Shown piece by piece: positions 1 through 8,727 of a stretch of DNA of 64,000 nt. Each line of letters begins with the position of its first letter. Positions within the stretch are counted from its first letter, which is position 1. A program made the position numbers and the translations under genes. The notes beneath the pieces were generated by a model. That model saw only the letters and a program-made list of their open reading frames with translations. It was not told where the DNA came from and made no database searches. The DNA is taken from NCBI RefSeq assembly GCF_014636315.1, contig NZ_BMED01000001.1, forward strand, positions 248,316 to 312,315. The letters run 5' to 3'. Origin of the DNA: Parundibacterium terreum (GTDB lineage Bacteria > Pseudomonadota > Gammaproteobacteria > Burkholderiales > Burkholderiaceae_D).

Positions 1-1
1 A

Positions 2-739
2 CCGAACCTGAGCACGGATGTGTCCAAGCTGACTGAAAGCGGCCAGTTGCAAGGCCCTCAAGCCGAGCAAGACAAAGGCACCTATAAAGTCTGGCAAAAA
101 ATGGATACCGTGGGCGGCCCAGCCGGCAAGTATTTTGTCGACAATGCAGGCAAAGTGGTCTACCTGGTTGACCCGGGCATCAACGGCGCCTACAACAAGC
201 GCCCTGACGGCAGCGAAGTAAAGAAATACGATGCGCCGAAAGCCGTGCTGATGTCTTACATCATCAAGGGCATCCTGGATCGCCAACTGCCATGGTCGCT
301 GGTGTTGTTCGGCGTGATGATTGCCCTGGTGCTGGAAATGGCCGGAATACCATCGCTGGCATTTGCGGTTGGCGTGTATCTGCCTCTGTCTTCCTCTGCT
401 CCGTTGTTCGTGGGTGGCATGATACGCTGGTGGGTAGATCGCCGTAACAACAAGCTGGAACATAACAAGCACCTGAACGAAGAAGAAAAGCAGGCGGCAG
501 GCGATCGCAGTTCCGGCGTATTGCTGGCTTCCGGCTACATCGCAGGCGGCGCACTGGCCGGTATCGTGATTGCATTCACCGCTGGCATCCTGACTAATTT
601 CGACAAGGCGATAGGCGAATGGTCGACAAAGAACAATCCGTTCTTTGAAGGCGGTAATGCGGATGCGCTGTCCCTGATTCCTTATGCGCTGATTATTCTG
701 ACTTTGTACTGGGTTGCGCGCGAGAAAAAGCCCGCGTAA
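2..739 (+). CDS. OPT family oligopeptide transporter, C-terminal part (5' end outside the window)
   Basis: The reading frame is open to the left edge of the window, so this is the last ~245 residues of a larger protein; the in-frame GTG at 20 is not taken as the true start. The visible part has a hydrophilic stretch, then membrane segments around LPWSLVLFGVMIALVLEMAG, FAVGVYLPLSSSAPLFVGGM and two more hydrophobic stretches near the C-terminus. The GVYLPLSSSAPLFVGG block followed by a basic loop is typical of the last third of OPT-family (oligopeptide/metal-chelate) transporters of the inner membrane. Substrate cannot be told from this fragment. It ends at a strong terminator shared with the convergent gene to its right. 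Family call is confident, specificity is not. Confidence 0.85.
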   Translation, partial: PNLSTDVSKLTESGQLQGPQAEQDKGTYKVWQKMDTVGGPAGKYFVDNAGKVVYLVDPGINGAYNKRPDGSEVKKYDAPKAVLMSYIIKGILDRQLPWSLVLFGVMIALVLEMAGIPSLAFAVGVYLPLSSSAPLFVGGMIRWWVDRRNNKLEHNKHLNEEEKQAAGDRSSGVLLASGYIAGGALAGIVIAFTAGILTNFDKAIGEWSTKNNPFFEGGNADALSLIPYALIILTLYWVAREKKPA

Positions 740-790
740 TTGAGGTATAAGTGATATGGTGAGCCTGCTCAGCGGGTCGCCTGAATATAA

Positions 791-823
791 AAAAGGCTTA
801 AACGTAAATCGTTTAAGCCTTTT
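791..823. terminator. Bidirectional intrinsic terminator
   Basis: Perfect 13-bp stem (791-803 with 811-823) around a 7-nt loop, with A4 on the left arm and T4 on the right arm. It lies between the convergent OPT transporter and dienelactone-hydrolase-like genes and can serve both. Confidence 0.9.
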
Positions 824-869
824 CTTTTAGGCCCTGCTTGTAGCCTTCTTCGCCGCTGTATTCGTGCGT

Positions 870-1454
870 TCAGGCTAGTTCGCCATGCGACGCTTCCTCG
901 GTATCCAGCATTTGCGATAGCTCCGCAAGGTAGCGTGCCTGCGATTTGACACAAAATCCACCCGAATAAGGATTCATGAAACCGTGTGCGGTATTTTTTA
1001 CCAGTTCTACGGTGTGTCCCTTATCCTTTAGTTCGGCTGCCAGCAGGCCCGGCTCAAATGCTGCTTCTTTTTCCGCGAAAATCAGGCGGCTTGGGCATAC
1101 GGGTTGGATATCGGTATAGTCGCGGATGCGGGAGCCGTAAAACAAGCTCATCATCTGCAGGTGCCGGAACACGGGTGAGGTGCTGCCCAGCCATAGAGCC
1201 GAAGCACCGGCGCTGAAGCCTATCGCAAAATGAATATGGCTTCCCTGCTCCTTGAGCAGATGCTGGATCTTTTCGGCATAGCGGGCAACTCCGCCTTCAG
1301 CCAGGAAAGCCTGGTAGGCTTTTTGTTCCGAGTAAAATGCGCTTGCGATATCGCTGAAGGGTGAAACCAGCCTGCATTTGCGACCGAGGCTACGCGCCAG
1401 ACTGTGTACTGCGGGGGTGATGCCAAAAACGTCGGTTGCGATGAGTACGGTCAT
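870..1454 (-). CDS. Dienelactone hydrolase family protein (alpha/beta hydrolase)
   Basis: A 194-residue cytoplasmic alpha/beta hydrolase. The nucleophile elbow is GFSAGAS with Ser81, and the catalytic His is His157 in the block NTAHGFMNPYSGGF, a position and context typical of the dienelactone hydrolase family; the acid is probably among Glu127-Glu130. Classical dienelactone hydrolases use Cys in the elbow, so this belongs to the serine-bearing relatives. Substrate unknown. It is a single gene, read towards the OPT transporter and sharing its terminator. Family call fairly sure; no pathway is evident from the neighbours. Confidence 0.75.
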   Translation of the reverse strand: MTVLIATDVFGITPAVHSLARSLGRKCRLVSPFSDIASAFYSEQKAYQAFLAEGGVARYAEKIQHLLKEQGSHIHFAIGFSAGASALWLGSTSPVFRHLQMMSLFYGSRIRDYTDIQPVCPSRLIFAEKEAAFEPGLLAAELKDKGHTVELVKNTAHGFMNPYSGGFCVKSQARYLAELSQMLDTEEASHGELA

Positions 1455-1670
1455 GAATGAAATCTTGGTGAAGCCAGGTGATACAGAAAATCAGACAGCC
1501 TTGCTGAAATTCCAGCGAAGCGCGGAGACTACCGGATATGACGGTGAATTTCAACATAAAAATCCTGCGCAGCATCTCTATTCAAGAGGCAAAGAAAGAA
1601 CGATGCCATCCGCAATGGAACCTAAATGAACAATCATGTTCCAATCAACACAAATAAACCGACAAGGAAA

Positions 1671-2456
1671 ATGATGCACAGCGCTTCAATTCACATGCTA
1701 GTACGAAAAGGCTTGCTTGCTGCCGGCCTGTTTATCACGGCACAGGGTCTTGCTCACGCAGATGGGCTGGCCGATTTAAAGGCAGCGCTGGGAAGGTTGC
1801 AGGGACAGGCTCCAATCAAAGCCACGGTGGAGTTCAAGACCTGGAGCAAACACGGCGAAGGCAAGGACCTGGACGAGAGCAGCGGACTCGCCAGCATTGC
1901 GATAGAGGACAATTCGCGCGGCATGCAGATACTCTACAGCCGTGATGTGCTCTCGCGTATGGAGGCGGAGGAGCGCGCCAAGGAGAAAGATCAAAAGGCC
2001 AAGACCCCTACTCTGACGGCGCTCAGGGAATTGAATTCCAGCGAACTTCGGGGCATGACCAATGCCTCCAACGCGCTGTCTCTGTCCCTGGAGAAGCTTG
2101 TTTTCAAGGGTGAGCGGGCTGAAAACTGGAACGGCAAACCGGCGCGTGTGCTGAGTTTTGAGGCAAGTTTGGATAAGCAAGCTGACAAGGATAAGAAGTA
2201 CGTCAAGAAATTCGAAGGCACAACGGAAATCTGGATTGCCGCCGATGGTACTCCATTGGCCAGTCGCTCCCGGTTGAATATATCCGGACGGGCGCTCCTC
2301 GTCATCAGCTTTGATATGGTGAATAACGAAGATCACGTATTTTCGCAGGTCGGCGACAGGCTCGTGACCTTGCGCAAGGAAAGCTATAACAGCGGATCAG
2401 GTGCTGGTGAAAAAGGCGAAGGCAGAATTACCAAGACTCTACAACTACTGCAGTAG
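1671..2456 (+). CDS. Exported protein of unknown function
   Basis: I do not recognise a firm family. The protein (261 aa from this start) has a signal peptide (VRKGLLAAGLFITAQGLAHA, then DGLADLK). The mature part is charged, with a Lys/Glu/Asp-rich middle and a C-terminal half of beta-type segments such as GTTEIWIAADGTPLASRSRL and a Gly/Ser-rich tail. The pattern suggests a LolA-like or lipoprotein-carrier-like periplasmic beta fold, but this is only an impression. The frame is open back to 1626, but AAGGAAA at 1664-1670 favours the paired ATG codons at 1671/1674. It is monocistronic and ends at its own terminator. Confidence 0.6.
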   Translation: MMHSASIHMLVRKGLLAAGLFITAQGLAHADGLADLKAALGRLQGQAPIKATVEFKTWSKHGEGKDLDESSGLASIAIEDNSRGMQILYSRDVLSRMEAEERAKEKDQKAKTPTLTALRELNSSELRGMTNASNALSLSLEKLVFKGERAENWNGKPARVLSFEASLDKQADKDKKYVKKFEGTTEIWIAADGTPLASRSRLNISGRALLVISFDMVNNEDHVFSQVGDRLVTLRKESYNSGSGAGEKGEGRITKTLQLLQ

Positions 2457-2462
2457 TATAAA

Positions 2463-2494
2463 AAAATAGCCGCCGGATATCCGGCGGCTATTTT
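2463..2494. terminator. Bidirectional intrinsic terminator
   Basis: Perfect 14-bp stem (2463-2476 with 2481-2494), GC-rich core GCCGCCGG, 4-nt loop ATAT, with flanking A and T runs. It separates the exported-protein gene from the convergent amino-acid dehydrogenase gene. Confidence 0.92.
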
Positions 2495-2529
2495 CATCTT
2501 TTATTTACCTTACAAGCTCGCTTTGCGAA

Positions 2530-3561
2530 TCAGCGCTTGAAACGCGCTTCTGCGACTTCGTCTGCCACAACACTGGTAGAGCGGCCTTCGCGGTCGGCAC
2601 GGGTAAACACTTCGGCCAGTGTGTCGCCAATTTCGCGCACGTGCGCTTCGACATCGGCTTGCGGCTTATTCAGGTATTCGTAGCATACCTTGATGATGCC
2701 GCCGGCATTGATGACGAAGTCAGGCGCGTACAGCACACCTTTCTGGCGCAGCAGGTCACCGACGTCAGCCGTGGCCAACTGGTTATTGGCGGCACCGGCA
2801 ACGATCTTGACCTTCAGACGGTCCAGCGTGTCTGGATTCAATGTAGCGCCCAGCGCGCAAGGCGCGTAGATATCTGCCTGTACGTCGTAGATGGCACTGG
2901 TGGAAACAATTTCCGCGCCCAGCTCTGTGCGGGCACGTTCCAGTGCTGCTTCATCAATGTCGGCAACGATCAGCTTGGCGCCGGCAGCGTGCAGGCGGCG
3001 CGCGTAATCGTAGCCTACGTGGCCCAGACCCTGCAGTGCGACAACCAGGCCTTCCATGGAATCACGCTTCAGTTGGTGCTTGACGGCCGCCTGTGCGCCG
3101 ACAAAGCAACCCAGCGCCGTGAATGGGGATGGATCTCCGCTGTCGCCCAGGCCGGCAACATAACCGGTCTTGGTGGCGACATAAGCCATATCCGCAGGGC
3201 TGGTGCCGACGTCTTCCGCTGTGATATAGCGGCCGGCCAGGCGCTCCAGCGCTTCACCGAGGGCTTCAAACAAGGCCGGGGTTTTGTCAGTTTTGGGATT
3301 GCCGATAATCACGCTCTTGCCGCCGCCGATAGGCAGGCCGGCAACGGCGTTTTTGTAGGTCATGCCGCGCGACAGGCGCAGCACGTCATTAATTGCATGT
3401 GCTTCGGACGCGTAATTCCACATACGGCAACCACCCATCGCAGGGCCGAGGTTGGTATTGTGGACGGCAATAATGCCTTTCAGTCCGGATTTTGCTTCTG
3501 AGACGAACACTACTTGCTCGTGGTTGTCGAAATTGAGTTCATTGAAGATGAAAGCGGTCAT
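2530..3561 (-). CDS. Leucine dehydrogenase-type Glu/Leu/Phe/Val dehydrogenase
   Basis: A 343-residue NAD-dependent amino-acid dehydrogenase that reversibly deaminates a branched-chain or aromatic amino acid to its 2-oxo acid. The N-terminal half has the substrate/catalytic blocks GPAMGGCRMW and GLPIGGGKSVIIG (catalytic Lys in GGGK) and AEDVGTSPADM. The C-terminal half has the Rossmann fingerprint VVALQGLGHVGYDYA and ends with FVINAGGIIKVCYEY. The length fits leucine/phenylalanine dehydrogenases (~340-370) rather than glutamate dehydrogenase (~420-450). The exact amino acid used is not decided by sequence alone. A good sigma-70-like promoter lies ~170 nt upstream, leaving a long leader. Single-gene unit. 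Confidence 0.85.
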   Translation of the reverse strand: MTAFIFNELNFDNHEQVVFVSEAKSGLKGIIAVHNTNLGPAMGGCRMWNYASEAHAINDVLRLSRGMTYKNAVAGLPIGGGKSVIIGNPKTDKTPALFEALGEALERLAGRYITAEDVGTSPADMAYVATKTGYVAGLGDSGDPSPFTALGCFVGAQAAVKHQLKRDSMEGLVVALQGLGHVGYDYARRLHAAGAKLIVADIDEAALERARTELGAEIVSTSAIYDVQADIYAPCALGATLNPDTLDRLKVKIVAGAANNQLATADVGDLLRQKGVLYAPDFVINAGGIIKVCYEYLNKPQADVEAHVREIGDTLAEVFTRADREGRSTSVVADEVAEARFKR

Positions 3562-3727
3562 GCTTATGGCTCCGCGCGGATCAATATCGCCAGCCCTGGT
3601 CGGACGGTGCGATGTTTGCCGCAGTAATAAGGGTTAATGGCAAAAAAAAATAGCAAAATACTCATCGATCTGCCGACGGGGTGTAGCCGGCAAGCGATAT
3701 GGTCGGTGATTGTGTCACGCGCCCCGG

Positions 3728-3756
3728 AGTATAAGTTATAGGGTAGTGAAACTCAA
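3728..3756 (-). promoter_or_regulatory. Candidate sigma-70 promoter of the leucine dehydrogenase gene
   Basis: On the minus strand TTGAGT (3756-3751), 17 nt, TATACT (3733-3728). The -10 matches consensus at 5 of 6 positions and spacing is optimal. It would start a transcript near 3721 with a leader of about 160 nt. Confidence 0.5.
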
Positions 3757-4153
3757 CCGCGAAGGCCTGTACCCAGCGGTAAACAGCGCCTCCGTATCCA
3801 GGCCGCGAAGAGTAAAGCTGTGCGAAAGCTACCCGCGTCCGGATTAGTTCGGCACCCGACTAAAATGGGGCTGCGAAAGTGCTGCTCAAAGAACGATTCC
3901 GTGAGGTTTCAAGCTGTTTGTGACAAATTTGCCGCGATGCAGCGTCACCAGATAAGTTTCTTATCAGAATTGCTTGTCAACGCGCTCAAATAGCATCAAA
4001 ATCACGATGCGCTGCTCAGGACAATAAAGCACAAGAAAAACATATAGTGCGTTCCAGCGTGTTACATAAAATAATAACCCCCCCTCAACATAAGTAGTCT
4101 TGCTGGCCGATAGATATGGTTTATCGGACTCATGGGCACTTTCGCGTCTGCGG

Positions 4154-4183
4154 TTGAACTTCTTTTACTTTTACCGCTCTAAT
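4154..4183 (+). promoter_or_regulatory. Candidate promoter of the RND efflux operon
   Basis: TTGAAC (4154-4159), 18 nt, TCTAAT (4178-4183; 5 of 6 matches to the -10 consensus), ending 29 nt before the start codon. The ribosome-binding site is GGAGAT at 4202-4207. Confidence 0.4.
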
Positions 4184-4212
4184 CACTCTCATTATATAAA
4201 TGGAGATCATAA

Positions 4213-5406
4213 ATGTTGCGCCAGACTTTGTTAGCCGTCGCTATTACCCTTTCCCTTGCCGCGTGTAGTAAAGGAGCCGATAAAGAAGGGAAAAGTGCAG
4301 ATGGCAGTGCAAGCGCAAAAACGGCTTCCGCCTCGGCCAGTGCTGTCGCTTTGCTGATCTCCCCTGAGGATTTGATTACCGTTCAAAACAACTCCTTATC
4401 TTCAGGCCCTGTGATTACCGGCTCCGTGCAGCCTGAGCGCCGCGCCGATCTGCGTGCTGAGGTTTCCGCCGTGGTATTGCAAGTGCTGAAGGAAAACGGT
4501 GAAGCAGTTAAACGCGGCGATCTGCTGGTGCGCCTTGACGATACCTCCATACGCGACAGCCTGCATTCTGCAGAAGCGGCCGTGCGTGCCTCAGAACAGA
4601 CGCTGGACCAGGCAGAGCGCCAATTCCAGCGGCTGAAGACCCTGCGCGCCTCAGGCATGACCTCCACTTCGCAGTTGGAAGACGCGGAAATCCGCCGCAA
4701 TAATGCGCAAAGCGATCTGGTCGGCGCCAAGGCCCGTGCAGCACAGGCGCGTCAGCAATTACAACGCACTGAAGTCCGCGCACCGTTTGAAGGCATCGTC
4801 AGTGAGCGTAAAGTCTCTGCCGGTGATACGGCCGCGATAGGGAAGGAATTGGTCAAGGTAATCGATCCAGATAGCATGCGTTTTGAGGGCTTTGTGTCTG
4901 CAGACAGGATCAGCAGCGTGAAGATAGGGCAGCCTGTCGATTTCAGAGTGAATGGTTACGGCCAGCAGTTGTTTACCGGCAAAGTCAAGCGGGTTGACCC
5001 GGCAGCCAATGCCACAACGCGCCAGGTGGAAGTACTGGTCAACTTCACCGACAGCAAACAGCCGAAAGTATCCGGCCTGTATGCTGAAGGCCGGATAGAG
5101 GCAGCGACAGTTTCCACGTTGATGATACCGGAGGCAGCGCTGGTGCGTAATGGCGATAAATCCTTCGCATGGCGTGTCAAGGACGGCGTGGTCAGCAAGA
5201 TCAGCCTGACACTGGGGGAGCGCGACCAGCGCCGCGGCGATTATGTTGTACGCAGTGGACTGGCAGACGGCGACAAGGTGGTGCGTAATCCTGTGTCAAC
5301 GATGAAAGACGGCCAGAAAATTACCTTGGCGCCTTCAGCGACGGCGGCTACTGCAGCGGCAGCGATGCCATCCAGTGGCGCATCTTCCGGCACAGCGGGG
5401 AAATAA
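4213..5406 (+). CDS. RND efflux periplasmic adaptor (membrane fusion lipoprotein)
   Basis: A 397-residue HlyD/AcrA-type adaptor that would link the inner-membrane pump encoded next to an outer-membrane channel. It has a lipoprotein signal with lipobox LAAC (Cys18), so it is anchored by lipid to the inner membrane. It then has a Ser/Ala-rich linker, a first lipoyl half (RADLRAEVSAVVLQVLKENG), a coiled-coil hairpin (residues ~115-175, heptad-rich with many Ala/Gln/Arg), a second lipoyl half (VRAPFEGIVSERKVSAGD) and a beta-barrel domain. Ribosome-binding site GGAGAT lies 5 nt before ATG. The pump gene starts 3 nt after the stop, so the two are co-transcribed. No outer-membrane factor or local repressor is encoded beside them. 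Confidence 0.9.
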   Translation: MLRQTLLAVAITLSLAACSKGADKEGKSADGSASAKTASASASAVALLISPEDLITVQNNSLSSGPVITGSVQPERRADLRAEVSAVVLQVLKENGEAVKRGDLLVRLDDTSIRDSLHSAEAAVRASEQTLDQAERQFQRLKTLRASGMTSTSQLEDAEIRRNNAQSDLVGAKARAAQARQQLQRTEVRAPFEGIVSERKVSAGDTAAIGKELVKVIDPDSMRFEGFVSADRISSVKIGQPVDFRVNGYGQQLFTGKVKRVDPAANATTRQVEVLVNFTDSKQPKVSGLYAEGRIEAATVSTLMIPEAALVRNGDKSFAWRVKDGVVSKISLTLGERDQRRGDYVVRSGLADGDKVVRNPVSTMKDGQKITLAPSATAATAAAAMPSSGASSGTAGK

Positions 5407-5409
5407 ATC

Positions 5410-8400
5410 ATGTTCCTATCCGATTTTAGTATCAAGCGCCCTATCGCGATGATCGTTATCATCATCGCGCTGATGTGCCTGGGGCTGCTGGCCCTGAAAA
5501 AACTGCGCGTGAATCAGAGCCCGGACGTGGATTTGCCGGTACTGGTCGTCAGCGTGCCCTACCCTGGCGCGTCGCCGGAAACGGTAGAGCGGGAAATCAT
5601 CAATCGCATTGAGAAATCGCTGCAGAGCATTACCGGTGTATATCAGATGCGCTCCACGGCCAGCGAAAGCAGCGCGAGCATAGTCCTGCAGTTCAATTTC
5701 AGCAAGAACATGATTGAGGCCTCGGACGAGGTACGCAATGCGATTGCATCCGTGCGCTACAAGTTGCCGACCGAAATGCGGGAACCCATCCTGCAGAGGA
5801 TAGATCCGTCGGCGCAACCTATCATGCAGCTGGCATTGTCCTCGAAGGGGCAATCACACGCCGAAATTTCGCGCCTGGCCGAGGATGACTTGTCCGACAG
5901 GTTCCGCGGTATTGACGGCGTTGCGACGGTTGACGTAGGCGGTTCATTGCGGCGGGAGCTGAGCGTGTTGCTGCGCGCGGAAAAACTGCGTGAATACAAT
6001 GTCTCCATCACGGAAGTAGTGAATGCGCTGCGCAACCAGAATACGACGGCGCCAGTGGGCAAGATCCGTGGGGCACTGGACGAGCAAAGCATACGTCTTG
6101 TCGGCCGCATTGAGTCTCCGGCAGAGTTCGAGCAGATTGTGGTTAAGCGCCGCGGCGATGAAGTGATACGCCTGGCCCAGGTGGCGACGACGGCTGACAG
6201 CTTTGCGGAACTGAACAGCTTCAGCGTACGCAATGGCTTGCCGAACGTAGGTATTTCCATTACTCGCTCGCGTGATGCCAGTACGGTGACAGTTGCCAAT
6301 AAAGTCCGTACCCTGGTCGAAGAGGTTAACAAGACTTTACCTAAGGGCACGACACTGGAAATCACGCAGGATGGCGGCAAGGATGCAGAAAGCAGCCTGA
6401 ACAACGTGATCGAGTCATTGATGTTTGGCGCCGTGTTGACGATCTTTGTAGTGTACGTGTTCCTGAACTCCTGGCGCTCTACGCTGATCACGGCAATGAG
6501 CCTGCCTACCTCCGTGATTGCCGCTTTTATTGCGGTGTGGCTGTGCGGCTTTACGCTGAACTTCATGACCCTGCTGGGGCTGTCGCTTGCCATTGGCGTG
6601 CTGATCGATGATGCGATTGTGGTTCGGGAAAACATTGTCCGGCATATGGAAATGGGCAGTGACAGGCGCACCGCGGCGAGCGCCGGTACCAAGGAGATTG
6701 GCCTGGCGGTTGCAGCGACCACGTTTTCGATTATTGCCGTGTTCATCCCGGTTGCCTTCATGCCCGGCGTCTCCGGTGAATGGTTCCGCCCATTCGCGCT
6801 GACGGTCGCCAGCTCGGTGCTGGTCAGCCTGTTCATCTCTTTTACTCTGGACCCTATGCTTTCCGCTTATTGGGGTGACCCGGTCGGCCATCATCTGGAG
6901 CCGAAGAAAGGCATTAGCCTGTGGCTATCCCACTTCAATCATTGGTTTGATCATCAGGCAGACCGCTACGGTAATGTGATTGCCTGGGCCTTACACCATC
7001 GCAGGTGGATGGCGATCATTGCCGGCCTCAGCCTGGTCGCTGCTGTTGGCCTGCATATCAAGTTCGGCGGCTCCAGCTTCTTGCCGACCTCCGATTTCGG
7101 CACGATTGCAATTGACGTCCGGACGCCATCCAGCGCCAGTCTTGATTACGCGCGCATGAAGGTGGAAAAAGCAGCGGAACTGGCGCGCACCTTGCCCGAG
7201 GCCGTGGCAACCAACAGCAACGTCAACGCCGCAGGCGGCCGGGTATATGTGGACATCGGCAAGAGCACCAAGCGCAAGCGCAGTGCAGTACAAATTGCGG
7301 TTGATTTGCGCAAATTGATGGCGCAAATGATAGGCGGCGAATTCGTAGTGCTGGATGACCTGAATAACGGCGCACGCAAACCGGTACAAATCCAGTTCTA
7401 TGGCCCCGACTCGCGCCGCCTTATGGCGATTACCGGCGATTTCATGGAAAAGCTGAACCAGGTACCTGGCGCTGTGGATGTCGGCCTGTCGGAATTGAAC
7501 CCCAAGGATGAGCTGCAAATAGAACTGAACCGTGGCCTCGCCAACTCGCTGGGAATTTCGGTCAATGATGCGGCCCAGGCCTTGCGGGTTGCATTTGCCG
7601 GTGTGGAGGTGGGTGACTGGGTTGATCCGAATGGCGAGTCGCGCGACGTTGCCGTCCGCTTGCATCCGGATGACCGGGTCAAACCGGAAAATATCGAGCA
7701 TTTGCCTATCGCAGTAGGCGGCAGCAATATGATGGTGCCGTTGGATCAGATCGCGACCATTACCATGGGTAAAGGTCCCGCCCAGATCCAGCATATGGAC
7801 GGCAAGCGCATGATTGCAGTGTCTGCCAATGCCCAGGGCCGTTCGCCCGGAGAGGTGACAGCGGATGCGTTGAAACTGGCGAAAGCCATCGACTTCCCGC
7901 CAGGCTTCGGTATTCAGTTGGGTGGTGCTGCTCGTGACCAGAAGGAATTGTTTACTGAGATGCTGATCGCCCTGGTGTCCGGGATCGGCTTGATGTACCT
8001 GATCCTGGTTATGCAGTTTGGTTCTTTCACGGCGCCGGTCGCGGTCATGTTATCGCTGCCGCTTAGCCTGATTGGCGTGGTTATTTCCTTGCTGCTGACG
8101 GGCGGTACGCTGAACCTGATGAGTTTCATCGGCGTCATTATGCTGATGGGGCTGGTGGCGAAGAATGCGATCCTGCTGCTCGACTGCGCGCGCAAGCGTG
8201 AAGCCGAGGGATATGATCGTGAAGACTCGCTGATGTATGCCGGCCGCATGCGCTTGAGGCCTATTCTGATGACGACGTTCGCACTGATTGCAGGGATGAT
8301 GCCGGTGGCACTCGCGCTGGGCGAAGGCGGCGAATTCTACCGGCCTCTGGCAGTTGCGATTATCGGCGGAACGATTACCTCCACTATCCTGACATTGCTG

Positions 8401-8628
8401 GTGGTGCCTACTTTCTATGACAGCATAGAAATAGCCCGGGATCACGCTATCGCAAAATTCCACAGGCGCGCAGAACGCTGGAACACTGCTGTTGCACTGG
8501 TCTTGACCCTGATTGAAGCGCTGCTGGCACTGATCTTCGTTAGATTGGTATACAGGCTGCTGAAGAAACTGGTTTTATTGGCTACCGGGCGCGCACCTCA
8601 CGTGCCTACGTCTAGCGTGAAACACTAA
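5410..8628 (+). CDS. RND multidrug efflux inner-membrane transporter (AcrB/MdtB-like)
   Basis: A 1072-residue proton-driven RND pump. The N-terminus SDFSIKRPIAMIVIIIALM is typical of the first helix; two large periplasmic domains follow helices 1 and 7. The helix-4 relay Asp pair is present (Asp400-Asp401 in GVLIDDAIVVREN), and so is the helix-10 Lys (Lys918 in GLVAKNAILLLD). The block PGVSGEWFRPFALTVASS is also typical of HAE1-type pumps. The last ~60 residues form an extra basic/hydrophobic tail beyond helix 12. Substrate is not decidable; no heavy-metal signature was seen. It depends on the adaptor encoded 3 nt upstream and must borrow an outer-membrane channel from elsewhere. A terminator follows at 8672. 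Confidence 0.93.
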   Translation: MFLSDFSIKRPIAMIVIIIALMCLGLLALKKLRVNQSPDVDLPVLVVSVPYPGASPETVEREIINRIEKSLQSITGVYQMRSTASESSASIVLQFNFSKNMIEASDEVRNAIASVRYKLPTEMREPILQRIDPSAQPIMQLALSSKGQSHAEISRLAEDDLSDRFRGIDGVATVDVGGSLRRELSVLLRAEKLREYNVSITEVVNALRNQNTTAPVGKIRGALDEQSIRLVGRIESPAEFEQIVVKRRGDEVIRLAQVATTADSFAELNSFSVRNGLPNVGISITRSRDASTVTVANKVRTLVEEVNKTLPKGTTLEITQDGGKDAESSLNNVIESLMFGAVLTIFVVYVFLNSWRSTLITAMSLPTSVIAAFIAVWLCGFTLNFMTLLGLSLAIGVLIDDAIVVRENIVRHMEMGSDRRTAASAGTKEIGLAVAATTFSIIAVFIPVAFMPGVSGEWFRPFALTVASSVLVSLFISFTLDPMLSAYWGDPVGHHLEPKKGISLWLSHFNHWFDHQADRYGNVIAWALHHRRWMAIIAGLSLVAAVGLHIKFGGSSFLPTSDFGTIAIDVRTPSSASLDYARMKVEKAAELARTLPEAVATNSNVNAAGGRVYVDIGKSTKRKRSAVQIAVDLRKLMAQMIGGEFVVLDDLNNGARKPVQIQFYGPDSRRLMAITGDFMEKLNQVPGAVDVGLSELNPKDELQIELNRGLANSLGISVNDAAQALRVAFAGVEVGDWVDPNGESRDVAVRLHPDDRVKPENIEHLPIAVGGSNMMVPLDQIATITMGKGPAQIQHMDGKRMIAVSANAQGRSPGEVTADALKLAKAIDFPPGFGIQLGGAARDQKELFTEMLIALVSGIGLMYLILVMQFGSFTAPVAVMLSLPLSLIGVVISLLLTGGTLNLMSFIGVIMLMGLVAKNAILLLDCARKREAEGYDREDSLMYAGRMRLRPILMTTFALIAGMMPVALALGEGGEFYRPLAVAIIGGTITSTILTLLVVPTFYDSIEIARDHAIAKFHRRAERWNTAVALVLTLIEALLALIFVRLVYRLLKKLVLLATGRAPHVPTSSVKH

Positions 8629-8671
8629 GCAACCCCGAGCAACACCAAGCACCAGGTAAATGTAGAAGACG

Positions 8672-8696
8672 AAAAGGCCGCGAAATGCGGCCTTTT
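8672..8696 (+). terminator. Intrinsic terminator of the RND efflux operon
   Basis: 10-bp stem AAAAGGCCGC/GCGGCCTTTT (8672-8681 with 8687-8696), loop GAAAT, followed by further T residues to 8699. Confidence 0.92.
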
Positions 8697-8727
8697 TTTA
8701 CTTTTTCACCTTCTTTTCATGAAATAG

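Larger units (their letters stand above)
3562..4212. other. 650-bp intergenic region between the dehydrogenase and the efflux operon
   Basis: I find no gene. It holds the minus-strand promoter above, a candidate plus-strand promoter near 4154-4183, and a GC-rich stretch (about 3757-3850) with several possible hairpins. One is GGCCTG/CAGGCC (3764-3769 with 3799-3804); another is GTA-aa-GCT/AGC-TAC around 3812-3832. I compared it by eye with the conserved cores of TPP, cobalamin, glycine, c-di-GMP and guanidine riboswitches and saw no match. Confidence 0.5.

Noticed and set aside
2641-3501. Long open frame opposite the leucine dehydrogenase gene (and similar long frames opposite the RND pump, hrpA and the diguanylate cyclase)
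   Set aside because: Shadow frames of GC-rich coding sequence; the sense proteins have full family motifs and the antisense ones do not.
3757-3850. Possible riboswitch or small structured RNA upstream of the efflux operon
   Set aside because: Several dyads are present, but the conserved cores of the TPP, cobalamin, glycine, c-di-GMP, SAH and guanidine classes are missing by eye. Kept only as an unexplained structured region.
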